A stretch of DNA of 64,000 bases from Natronobacterium gregoryi SP2 (lineage in GTDB: Archaea; Halobacteriota; Halobacteria; Halobacteriales; Natrialbaceae), in the NCBI RefSeq assembly GCF_000230715.2, contig NC_019792.1:3658001-3722000 (forward strand), written 5' to 3'. The notes beneath the pieces are model-generated. The model worked only from the letters and a program-made list of their open reading frames with translations, did no database searches and was not told the DNA's origin. A program made the translations under genes and the position numbers. Position 1 is the first letter of the stretch. Every line of letters begins with the position of its first letter. This document shows, one piece after another, positions 46,374 to 54,143 of this stretch.

Positions 46374-47440
46374 AGGGTGTCATAGAACGAGTAGCACACT
46401 AAAGAGCAGGGTGAACGCTGAGGTGGATGAGTTCAGCGACCCTGCAAGATGACCCTTCGGTAGACTCGTTTTTCAATGTCGTGGAGACCGAGACGCTAGC
46501 GCTGTTCGAGCACCTTTCCTTCGAGTTTCTCGAAGAGTTCGACGTGTTCGCCCCGGCGGAGACGGGGCGAACACGAGACCACGAACCTCCAGAGCTGATG
46601 CGTGGCTTTCTCCACTGCTACTACAAGGACATCTACGGCATTCGCCCCGTTGAACGAGAGCTACGGAATACAGTTGTCTGGCTGAGCTGTGGGTTCGATC
46701 GACCGCCGTCGAGAGACGCGGTCGATCGCTTCCTCACCGATCTCGAACACGTCGTTGACGAGGTTTTCGACCACCTCGTCGAGCAGGCCGCCTTGCGGGG
46801 CCTGCTCGACTTGACCTACTCCATTGATTCAACTGACGTGAGGGCGATGCCTGCCGATCAAGACGCGTCGAAGTGCTACGATCCAACCAACGACGAGTAC
46901 TACCACGGCTACGGCTGTACAATCGTCTCGACCGGGCAAAAGATCCCGATTGCGGCGGAGTTCACAGAGAGTAAACAAGCGACAGAGGAGACGGCGATGC
47001 GCGTCACCCGTGACGCGCTCGCCGTCGCCAAGCCGATTTGGATGGTCGGTGACAGTGCCTACGACACGCTGGACTGGCACGACCACCTGCTGGCTGCAGG
47101 GGTCGTGCCAGTCGCCCCGTACAACGCGCGAAACACCGACGACCCGAAAGATATCGAGTATAGGGTCGAAGACCGTATCGAACAACACAGCGAGGACGTT
47201 CAGTTGAAGCAGTCCACGTTGGATGAGACGTACAACCGCCGTACTGGAGTCGAACGAACCAACGAATCAGTGAAGGACTGCGGCCTCGGGCGAACGCACG
47301 CCCGAGGCCGCGTTCACGCACGATCGCAGGTGTTCCTCGCTCTGTGCCTTCGTCTCGTCATCGCAATTACCAACTACGAACGTGGAGACAATCCGGGAAG
47401 CACCGTGATCACGGTGTGAGAACTCTTCTATGACACCCTT
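46374..47440 (+). mobile_element. intact insertion sequence (IS5-like) with target duplication
   Basis: 1067 bp. The terminal repeats are AGGGTGTCATAGAA (left) and its complement TTCTATGACACCCT(T) (right). It is flanked by the 7-bp direct repeat TAGTTGG at 46367-46373 and 47441-47447. It carries one intact DDE transposase. The left duplication overlaps the start codon (CAT at 46365-46367) of the minus-strand gene at 45963, showing precisely where it landed. Confidence 0.85.
46427..47419 (+). CDS. DDE transposase (IS5/ISH-type)
   Basis: A 330-residue transposase. N-terminal helical region (ETLALFEHLSFEFLEEFDVF); catalytic regions LTYSIDSTDVRAMPADQDAS (first Asp), KPIWMVGDSAYDTLDWHDHL (second Asp) and the Arg/Glu helix YNRRTGVERTNESVKDCGLG (Glu). 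It ends FLALCLRLVIAITNYERG. The exact IS subgroup cannot be settled by eye. The frame is intact. Confidence 0.85.
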   Translation: MSSATLQDDPSVDSFFNVVETETLALFEHLSFEFLEEFDVFAPAETGRTRDHEPPELMRGFLHCYYKDIYGIRPVERELRNTVVWLSCGFDRPPSRDAVDRFLTDLEHVVDEVFDHLVEQAALRGLLDLTYSIDSTDVRAMPADQDASKCYDPTNDEYYHGYGCTIVSTGQKIPIAAEFTESKQATEETAMRVTRDALAVAKPIWMVGDSAYDTLDWHDHLLAAGVVPVAPYNARNTDDPKDIEYRVEDRIEQHSEDVQLKQSTLDETYNRRTGVERTNESVKDCGLGRTHARGRVHARSQVFLALCLRLVIAITNYERGDNPGSTVITV

Positions 47441-47447
47441 TAGTTGG

Positions 47448-48094
47448 GTTACTAGGCACGCATCACGCGGGCGGGCCGTAACTGGGCTGCAACTCGAGTG
47501 CAGAGCGACGGCTCGTCGGGGGAGGCTCCGCCATCTCTACTGCAACTGCCGCTGTGACGCGTTGCCCAGTCGCCACTCATCACGGATTGGCACTTGAACC
47601 CGGAGAACGGTTTCAGTAGAAGTAGTGTATTAGAATCGTTGTGGGGACTATTCGGTTGTCACTCGAGAGAGTTCACAGCCGACGAACGAACTTCTGTTCC
47701 CGGTACGACGATACTATACCGGTCGTTTCTCTCAGTTACAGCCTGCGTCCAGTGACGGAAACCTCGAGTAACAGTCGAATAGTGGACTGATTACTGACAG
47801 CGGGTACCGGTTGGTGATGCCGACAGTCGTCGATCTCGACAGTTCACTGCAAACGAGACCGTAACTGCCCGTCCTCCCGAGAATCTCGTTTGCTACCAAC
47901 CCACACGAAATCGGGTATCCACCGCCTGTAATTCGAAGTTTCCGCTTTCGATCTCGCTGTGTCCGGCCCCGATCGGGTAGGCCACAGCATCTCCGAATCA
48001 ACTGACAGATAACAAAGTCTACCATCGAGATACGAAGGTTCACGCCGTGGAGATGCAGGAACAAAAGACTCTCACGGCTCACGTCAAACGAATC
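47448..48094. other. intergenic region between the two Q/N-repeat genes
   Basis: About 650 bp with no gene I can support. It should contain the original promoter of the gene at 45963 (now cut off by the IS) and the promoter of the gene at 48095. An AT-rich GTGTATTAGAATC (~47625) and AGATAACAAAG (~48007) are the best candidates. The length is unusual for this compact genome. Confidence 0.4.
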
Positions 48095-49639
48095 ATGACC
48101 AACACGACGACGATACGTTCACAGTGTACGACGGTTCTTCTGGCATGTATAGTCGCCTTAGCGATGGTAGCCGGTGGCGCACCGGCCGTCGCAGCCGGTG
48201 ACGACGCTACGGCAGAGTCAGTCCACGCCCTCGAGAACGGTGAAGACCTCTACCTGGTCTTCGGAGCCGATCTCGGCGACATGACACTCGAGGAGTATAT
48301 CGAAGCGCACGCGTCCGGTGACCAGGTGGCCGACGCCGAGGTCACCCAGTACCAGGACGTCGATCAGGTGAACATCAACCAGCAGGCGAACGCGACCTCC
48401 ATCTCGATGGACGGTGGTGAGGCCACCGCAGTTCAGGAGGCGACCCAGCAAAACGACGCGATCCAGTTCGGTGATGCGACGGCCTCGAACGTCCAGACCA
48501 CCGAGTTCGAGGATGTCGGTACCGTTAACGTCGTCATCGGCAACGGCGACGGCAAGCACTTCGATGGCTGGGGCGTCGCGGACAAGAAAGGCGACAAAGC
48601 TGACATCGATCCCGACCAGGCCGCAGACGCCGAAGTGACCCAGGTTCAGGAGGTCGGTCAGCTGAACTACAACGAGCAGAACGTCGCCTTCGCGATCGCC
48701 GAAAACGAGAGCGAAGCGATCGCCATGCAACAGTCCGAACAGGCCAACCAGAACCTCCAACAGGGCGTTGCTAACGCGACCAACGTCTACGCGGGCGGCG
48801 AGTTCACCGATCAGTCCGCGAGTGCGTCCGTCGAGCAGGGACAGGCAGGCGACCAGCTGAACGTCAACGAACAGGACGGTGCCGTCGCGATCGCCGTCGG
48901 CGAAAACAGTACGGCGACTGCAATCCAGTTCACCGAACAGACCAACCTCAACCAGCAGATCGGTGAGGCCGACGCTGCGAACGTCATCGACGCGATGCCC
49001 GGGATGAACGTCGTGACGGCCGGCTTCGATGGCGACAACGGTATCGTCCAGACCGAGGGACAAATCGAGGGCCTCCACGGAGACAAAGACAAGAACAAGG
49101 CCAAGGACAAGGACAAGAACAAAGACCACCACAAGAAGGGTGAAAGCGTCCAGACCGCGACCAGCGAAGTGACCCAGAGCCAGGAAATCGAGCAGATGAA
49201 CGTCAACCTCCAAAACACCGCGCTGGCGTACGCGACCAACGGTAGCGAGGCGACTGCGATCCAACTGTCCTACCAGCAAAACGTCAACGCGCAGGTCGGT
49301 TTCGCGGAAGCGCTGAACGTCTACGCCGGACCCAGTCACGTCCACGACGGCGTCATCGCCTCCGAGACGACCAGCGTAACGCTCGGCGGCGACGACGTCG
49401 AAGACATCGACGGGATCGCCTACGACTACGACGCTGCCCAGACCAACGACGTCGAGCAACACGCGAGCGCTCAGATCGAACAGGTCCAGTTCGTCGACCA
49501 GCAAAACGTCAACGAGCAGCAGGCTGCTATCGCCGTCGCCGAAAACGGTGACAGTGCCGACGCTGCCCAACTAGCCATCCAGGAGAACGAGAACGTCCAG
49601 TTCGCTTCGGTCGCTGCGACGAACGTCTGGGCCGCCTAA
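48095..49639 (+). CDS. secreted protein with five curlin-like Q/N repeats
   Basis: 514 residues from the ATG at 48095, chosen because it directly precedes the signal peptide (CTTVLLACIVALAMVAGGAP, cut near AVAA-GDDAT); in-frame GTG 48047 and ATG 48053 would add a charged leader. The mature part holds five ~55-residue repeats (starting near nt 48334, 48629, 48823, 49163 and 49463). Each is built as V-x-Q-x-Q-x-V-x-Q-x-N-x-N-x-Q, then alternating Ala, an N/G turn, A-x-A-x-Q-x3-Q-x-N, and closes with A-x-N-V. Asp/Lys-rich linkers (DKDKNKAKDKDKNKDHHKKG) separate repeats 3 and 4. No cysteine occurs after the signal. The regular Q/N ladders resemble curlin beta-solenoids without matching their consensus. 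No named family is recognised. Confidence 0.75.
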   Translation: MTNTTTIRSQCTTVLLACIVALAMVAGGAPAVAAGDDATAESVHALENGEDLYLVFGADLGDMTLEEYIEAHASGDQVADAEVTQYQDVDQVNINQQANATSISMDGGEATAVQEATQQNDAIQFGDATASNVQTTEFEDVGTVNVVIGNGDGKHFDGWGVADKKGDKADIDPDQAADAEVTQVQEVGQLNYNEQNVAFAIAENESEAIAMQQSEQANQNLQQGVANATNVYAGGEFTDQSASASVEQGQAGDQLNVNEQDGAVAIAVGENSTATAIQFTEQTNLNQQIGEADAANVIDAMPGMNVVTAGFDGDNGIVQTEGQIEGLHGDKDKNKAKDKDKNKDHHKKGESVQTATSEVTQSQEIEQMNVNLQNTALAYATNGSEATAIQLSYQQNVNAQVGFAEALNVYAGPSHVHDGVIASETTSVTLGGDDVEDIDGIAYDYDAAQTNDVEQHASAQIEQVQFVDQQNVNEQQAAIAVAENGDSADAAQLAIQENENVQFASVAATNVWAA

Positions 49640-49723
49640 ACTCGAGTTCCGTTCGCTCTTTATCGGTCGGCTTTCGGTCGACGTGGTCACTACGGATCGG
49701 CTTCCAGTCAGTTCGAACCGCCG

Positions 49724-50473
49724 CTACTCGTCTTCGGTCGTCTCACCGTCGGTTCGATGTTCGGCGAGGGCTTCCTCGATCGTCAACTCGCCGGCAGCGA
49801 CCCGTCTGGCGAGTGTCTCGTCGATCGCCCGGTTCGTCTCGCTTTGCTCGCGGGACCGGTCTTTGATCACCTGTAGCTCGCCCGCAGTCGGCTCGATCTC
49901 ACGAGCGTCGACCACTTCGCCCTCGAGTCGGGCGATGTTGACCGCCGCGAGGACGTCTTCCATCCCTCTTCCACCCGTGCCGAGATACGGTGTCGTCCCA
50001 GTCTCGTCGACGAGTTCGACGCGGACGTCCTCGAGGTCGTTGACGAGTCTCGCACTCTGGAGCCGGGAGCCGTCACCGATACGGACGATCGGGTTGGCTG
50101 CCTCGCCCACCTCGCGCTGAATGACGTCGACGGCGTCGGCCAGTGGCACCTGGAACGCGGCGACGACCATCTCACCGGCCAGTACGGCGATCCCCGGCTT
50201 TCGTCCTGGATCGACGCCGATTATCGTTCGGCCGCCGTCGCCCCGAACCGCGGTCAGTGCCTGATCGACCGCTCGACGTGGTGAGTCGGGGGCAGCGACG
50301 ATCGTCGGCACGCCAGGAAAGGCTGTTGCGTGATCCGCATCAGTGACGACGACGGCAGTTTCTCCGGGGAGTTCCTGGTCGAGTTCGACGGTCGTAAACG
50401 TCGTTCCGCGGTCCCGTAGCTCGTTGACGACACCGTGATACACTTCGAAGTCCGACGTTGCGACGACGATCAC
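49724..50473 (-). CDS. haloarchaeal protein with RuvC/RNase H-like motif
   Basis: 249 residues from the GTG at 50473 (VIVVATSDFEVYHGVVNELR). An ATG at 50566 in the same frame would leave 2 bp to the divergent radB start, so the shorter form is preferred. A Rossmann-like N-terminal half is followed by TIIGVDPGRKPGIAVLAGE (~105-123), the first strand and catalytic-Asp motif of RuvC/YqgF-type nucleases. It then has IVRIGDGSRLQSARLVNDLE and a C-terminal helical tail (DETLARRVAAGELTIEEALA). A nuclease role is plausible but unproven. It is divergent from radB, suggesting a link to recombination. Confidence 0.6.
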   Translation of the reverse strand: MIVVATSDFEVYHGVVNELRDRGTTFTTVELDQELPGETAVVVTDADHATAFPGVPTIVAAPDSPRRAVDQALTAVRGDGGRTIIGVDPGRKPGIAVLAGEMVVAAFQVPLADAVDVIQREVGEAANPIVRIGDGSRLQSARLVNDLEDVRVELVDETGTTPYLGTGGRGMEDVLAAVNIARLEGEVVDAREIEPTAGELQVIKDRSREQSETNRAIDETLARRVAAGELTIEEALAEHRTDGETTEDE

Positions 50474-50568
50474 GGGAGGGGCTTTGTCCCCGTACCGAAT
50501 AAACGTATCCGGACGCCGGCCGCGATCAGTTCCGGGGGCTTTTTGCGCCGAACGGGCCAATTCCATCC

Positions 50569-51354
50569 GTGAACGACGAGGCCATTCCGACCGGCTGTGA
50601 GCCGGTCGACGACCTGCTCGGTGGCGGGTTCGAACGCGGAACCGTCACCCAGCTCTACGGGACGCCGGCCGCGGGCAAGACGAACCTCGCGCTGTCGGCT
50701 GCCGTCGAGACCGCCGCCGCAGGCGGAACGGTCGTCTACATCGACACGGAAGGCGTTTCCGTCGACCGCTTCGAGCAACTGCTTTCGGCTCGAGTAGCAG
50801 CCGACGGCGACCCGTCCCTGGAGAAAAAGAGAGGGGACGGCGGGGACGAGCCATCGGCCGAAGAGGAGAACGACGAGAAACTCGGCGTCGAGACGACCGC
50901 CTCCCGGATCGTCGTCGAAGACGCCGTCGACTTCGAGGAGCAAGCCGAAGCAGTCCGCGATGCCGAAGCGTTCGCCGAACGCGCAGACCTGATCGTCCTG
51001 GATAGTGCGACCGGCTTCTACCGACTCGAGCGAACCGATGACGGCGACGAAGGAGAAGCGCTGCGTCAGGTTGCCAGACAGGTGACGCATCTCCTCTCGC
51101 TTGCTCGCAAACACGACCTCGCGGTGGTCCTGACGAATCAGGTCTTTGCCGATCCCGACGCCGATCGCACACGCGCGCTCGGTGGCAACACCTTAGAGCA
51201 CTGGACCGGAATCGTCGTCCGCCTCGAGCGGTTCCGTGGCGGAAACCGGCGTGCGACGCTCGAGAAACACCGGTCGAAACCGGCCGGAGAGTCGGTGCAG
51301 TTCAGGATTACGGACAGCGGACTCGAGGGAAGCGAGGAGAGTCAGCGATTCTGA
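50569..51354 (+). CDS. radB: DNA repair and recombination protein RadB
   Basis: A 261-residue RecA/Rad51-family paralogue that assists RadA in recombination. GTG start. N-terminal IPTGCEPVDDLLGGGFERGT, Walker A YGTPAAGKTNLAL (~38), VVYIDTEGVSVDRFEQLL, Walker B ADLIVLDSATGFYRLE, and the motif LAVVLTNQVFADP. It lacks the N-terminal helix-hairpin-helix of RadA, as expected for RadB. An acidic insert of ~30 residues (EKKRGDGGDEPSAEEENDEK, ~85-115) makes it somewhat longer than usual. Confidence 0.9.
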   Translation: MNDEAIPTGCEPVDDLLGGGFERGTVTQLYGTPAAGKTNLALSAAVETAAAGGTVVYIDTEGVSVDRFEQLLSARVAADGDPSLEKKRGDGGDEPSAEEENDEKLGVETTASRIVVEDAVDFEEQAEAVRDAEAFAERADLIVLDSATGFYRLERTDDGDEGEALRQVARQVTHLLSLARKHDLAVVLTNQVFADPDADRTRALGGNTLEHWTGIVVRLERFRGGNRRATLEKHRSKPAGESVQFRITDSGLEGSEESQRF

Positions 51355-51379
51355 CGAGCACTCGAAAGAGCGGCTGGGT

Positions 51380-51655
51380 CTAGTGTCCCAACCGTCGACT
51401 GACGGGTCGAATCGAGCCACACCGCCAGATTCGACCCCGCAATGCAGGCGTGGCCCGCCACTAGTACCATCCCAAGCGTGAACCGACTAGTTGAGAGTTG
51501 GCCCAAACCAATCACGATTCTCGATCAGGAGTAAAGCGCACTAGTCAGAGTAGACTTGGGGCGCTACTAGTACCGCCCCAAGCGTCGACTGCTGAGTGAA
51601 CCCAGACGACCGCATTCGGTTTCACTCATCCGTTCAGGCTTGCCAAAGCACTAGA
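51380..51655 (+). repeat. cluster of CTAG-bounded repeats, family 2
   Basis: Copy 2 (51380-51464) nearly equals the copy at 45144-45231 in inverse orientation. Copy 3 (~51461-51545) is decayed. Copy 4 (~51568-51655) keeps the ends (CCCAAGCGTCGACTG, TCAGGCTTGCC, CTAG). Its central hairpin has different arms (GAGTGAACC and GGTTTCACTC instead of GGGTCGAAT and ATTCGACCC), with paired substitutions that preserve the stem. The final CTAG overlaps the stop codon of the convergent CBS gene. Confidence 0.7.
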
Positions 51656-52808
51656 GTTCGTTCAACTTGCGAAGGAGCTGTCCACGGTACTCCTCGTCGC
51701 TCGTGACGCCTTTGATCTCCAAGACGTTGCGCTCGAGTTTGTCGAGTGCAACGCGGAAGGCGCTTTCTGCACCGTAGCCTTCGCCGGTGCCGGCGACCTG
51801 GCCCTTGTTCGTCCGCAGTCGGATCTGACAGTGAACCAGCGGCGTCCCGCGGAGTTTCTCCTTGTGTTCCTTGAATCGGACGTGCGCGTGAAGCACCTGC
51901 ATGTCGGCGTACTTGTCGGCGACACCCTCGATGCTCTCGTGAATCGACTCCCGGCTGATCGTATCCAGCAGGGAGACGTTGGTGATCTGGACGTCCATGC
52001 GTTCCTCTTCGGTGTAGGTCAGCGCCCGCAAGACGTCCGTCTTGGTGACGACGCCGGTGACCACCCGGTCGTCGTCTTCCGGCGTCACCATCAGCCCGGC
52101 ATAGTCCCTGTCGAGCATCTGCTCGACTGCCTCTTTGGCCGTGACATCGAGCGTCGTCGTCGCGACCGGGCTAGTCATGATGTCGTAGATGGGGACGTCG
52201 AGCAGCCGCTGGGAGTCGCCGACGCGGTCGCCGGTCGTCGTCGTGTCGTTTTTCCTGATCGCGAAGTCGGCGATGTCGTGGGTGGTGACGACCCCGGTGA
52301 GATAGCCGCTCTCGTTGAGAACCGGGAGTCTGGAGATACCGTGTTCCCGGAGACGGTTGATCGCCTTGCCGACACCGTCGTCTTCACGGACCGTCACCGG
52401 GTCAGCCGAATAGACGTCCTCGACCGTCAGCGTCTCGAGATTGTCGAGGACTGCCTCGAGAATTGCGTCGTTGGTGATGACGCCCCAGAGTTCGTCGTCT
52501 TCGAAGACCGGAGCGACCTTCGAGTTCCCCTCGATCAGCAGTCGAGCGGTCTCCCGGATGTCTTCGTCCCGAGAGATTTGGGGGGCCGGATCGTTCCGGC
52601 TCGGTTTCGTGAGCGCCGCCACCTTCGCGTCGTCTTCGACGTGGGACTGGAGGACCTCCCGTTCGCTGATGACGCCCTCGTATTCCCCGTCGTTCGTGAC
52701 GATAATTCCCTTGGGGCCGCCGTTCTCGAACGTAGAACGGACCTTCCCCATACGCGTCCCGACGTCGACTTCGATGTAATCCTCGGTGGCGATATCAGCG
52801 ATATTCAT
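51651..52808 (-). CDS. four-CBS-domain protein with C-terminal HPF-like domain
   Basis: 385 residues from the ATG at 52808 (MNIADIATEDYIEVDVGTRM); upstream in-frame sequence is not protein-like. Four CBS motifs in two tandem pairs (for example GIIVTNDGEYEGVISEREVL near 35, ISRLPVLNESGYLTGVVTTH near 150, YAGLMVTPEDDDRVVTGVVT near 225) should bind adenine nucleotides. The last ~110 residues (ADMQVLHAHVRFKEHKEKLR, QIRLRTNKGQVAGTGEGYGA) resemble the S30AE/hibernation-promoting-factor fold. An adenylate-sensing regulator of ribosomes is a possible reading (inference). Confidence 0.8.
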   Translation of the reverse strand: MNIADIATEDYIEVDVGTRMGKVRSTFENGGPKGIIVTNDGEYEGVISEREVLQSHVEDDAKVAALTKPSRNDPAPQISRDEDIRETARLLIEGNSKVAPVFEDDELWGVITNDAILEAVLDNLETLTVEDVYSADPVTVREDDGVGKAINRLREHGISRLPVLNESGYLTGVVTTHDIADFAIRKNDTTTTGDRVGDSQRLLDVPIYDIMTSPVATTTLDVTAKEAVEQMLDRDYAGLMVTPEDDDRVVTGVVTKTDVLRALTYTEEERMDVQITNVSLLDTISRESIHESIEGVADKYADMQVLHAHVRFKEHKEKLRGTPLVHCQIRLRTNKGQVAGTGEGYGAESAFRVALDKLERNVLEIKGVTSDEEYRGQLLRKLNEL

Positions 52809-52906
52809 CGTTACGAGTGGATGTACTGTGGCCGGGGTTTTGAAGATATTGCCTGTTCCCACCTGCCTCGGGAAGGTTCTTGAACGCCGTTCTGGTACGT
52901 GTGTTC

Positions 52907-53233
52907 ATGGCACCCGATATCAGCGTGCTCGGTCGATACACGTATCTCGCAACGGAGGTCTTCTGGGGCGCGATCGCTGCCCTGTTGCTTCGGCGCGCGA
53001 ACGCGCTTTGCAAAGCCGCCGTGACGATCCTCGCACTGTACCCGATCGCGTACGTCTGGGACCGGTACACGCTCGAAGTCGGCGTCTTCGACATCCAACT
53101 TCGAACCGGAATCGACGTCGCTGGCATCCCGCTGGAAGAACACCTGTTTATGGCCGTCGTGCCGGGACTCGTGATCGGCTTCCACGAGACGATTTTCGGG
53201 ACGAACGCCGAGAGCAGCGAAATCGGCGACTAG
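52907..53233 (+). CDS. single-domain lycopene-cyclase-like membrane protein
   Basis: 108 residues from the ATG at 52907 (MAPDISVLGRYTYLATEVFW). Three spans and the CrtYc/d signature region (YPIAYVWDRYTLEVGVFDIQ, then IPLEEHLFMAVVPGLVIGFH, with the conserved PLEE). Full haloarchaeal lycopene cyclases have two such domains in ~230-240 residues; this is one half. It could work as a homodimer or with a partner in carotenoid cyclisation on the way to retinal. No other carotenoid gene is in the window. Confidence 0.75.
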   Translation: MAPDISVLGRYTYLATEVFWGAIAALLLRRANALCKAAVTILALYPIAYVWDRYTLEVGVFDIQLRTGIDVAGIPLEEHLFMAVVPGLVIGFHETIFGTNAESSEIGD

Positions 53234-53307
53234 TTGCCGATCCGACGCGTATCAGTTCCTGCAACCGACCGTCGCCCTCATACTTCAGGAGACGCACGTC
53301 TCCGTCA

Positions 53308-54081
53308 ATGGGACGCCCTCCTCGGACGCGGGACTCGAGCTATCCGCCCGGCGACCGGACGGACCGGGGACTCCTCCGGGGACTGGTTCGACTGCTCGCT
53401 CTCGCGCTCGTTCTCGGTGCGGTTGTGGTTGCGACCGCCGCGTTCGCACCGACGATGCTGGACGAGCTCGACGACCTAGAGCGGATCGACGACGTCGAGG
53501 TCGTCGACGGGCCCAGCCCAAGCGCCGAACCGCCGCCTGCGGGCGATCGAAGCCCCGATACAGTCGATCCGGCAGATCCGGGCGAGTCGACATACGAGAC
53601 GAGTGTCGAGACCATCTCGTCGGAGACGGTCGAGGACTTCGTTCACGCCGCGGTCAACGACCGGCGGGCCGACCACGGCCTCGAGCCACTCGCGTGGGAC
53701 GGCACCGTCGCCTCCGTCTCGCGGGCCCACAGCCACGACATGGCCAACCAAGAGTACTTCGCACACACGAATCCCGACGGCGACGGTCCGTACGATCGGT
53801 TCGGCAACGTCGACAGTTACTGTCGAGCGTACGGCGAGAACATCGCCCTGACGTGGGTCGACCGACCCGTCGAGGAGTCGGGCAACGGCGACGTGGTCGA
53901 GTATCGGACGGCAGAAGGAGTCGCGGACGGCCTCGTCGCTCAGTGGATGAACTCTACCGCACACCGCGAGGCGATTCTCGAGGAACACGCCGGCCACGGT
54001 TGGGATCGCGGCGGCGTCGGCGTCTACGTCACCGACGAGGGCGCGGTGTATGCCTCGCACAATTTCTGCCTGACGCTGTGA
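53308..54081 (+). CDS. membrane-anchored CAP (SCP/PR1) domain protein
   Basis: 257 residues from the ATG at 53308. A basic N-terminus (RPPRTRDSSYPPGDRTDRG) precedes one transmembrane span (LLALALVLGAVVVATAAFAP). An acidic Pro/Ser linker follows, then a CAP domain from ~110 with FVHAAVNDRRADHGLEPLAW, ASVSRAHSHDMANQEYFAHT, YGENIALTW, VAQWMNSTAHREAILEEHAG and GVGVYVTDEGAVYASHNFC. The conserved His/Glu cavity residues (HSHDM, YGEN, THR-like TAHRE) are present. It is outside the cell, with unknown ligand or activity. Confidence 0.8.
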   Translation: MGRPPRTRDSSYPPGDRTDRGLLRGLVRLLALALVLGAVVVATAAFAPTMLDELDDLERIDDVEVVDGPSPSAEPPPAGDRSPDTVDPADPGESTYETSVETISSETVEDFVHAAVNDRRADHGLEPLAWDGTVASVSRAHSHDMANQEYFAHTNPDGDGPYDRFGNVDSYCRAYGENIALTWVDRPVEESGNGDVVEYRTAEGVADGLVAQWMNSTAHREAILEEHAGHGWDRGGVGVYVTDEGAVYASHNFCLTL

Positions 54082-54143
54082 CGCGCCCGCAGGAATTGCG
54101 AACTCGATACCACACTCTTGATGCTACTCGTCGTATCCCACCT

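Noticed and set aside
48218-49570. 450-codon minus-strand frame opposite the Q/N-repeat gene
   Set aside because: It is an antisense shadow; codon bias and the signal peptide support the plus strand only.
52786-53307. Upstream extension of the CAP-domain frame
   Set aside because: The region is occupied by the lycopene-cyclase-like gene in another frame; the CAP protein's basic N-terminus and membrane span begin at 53308.
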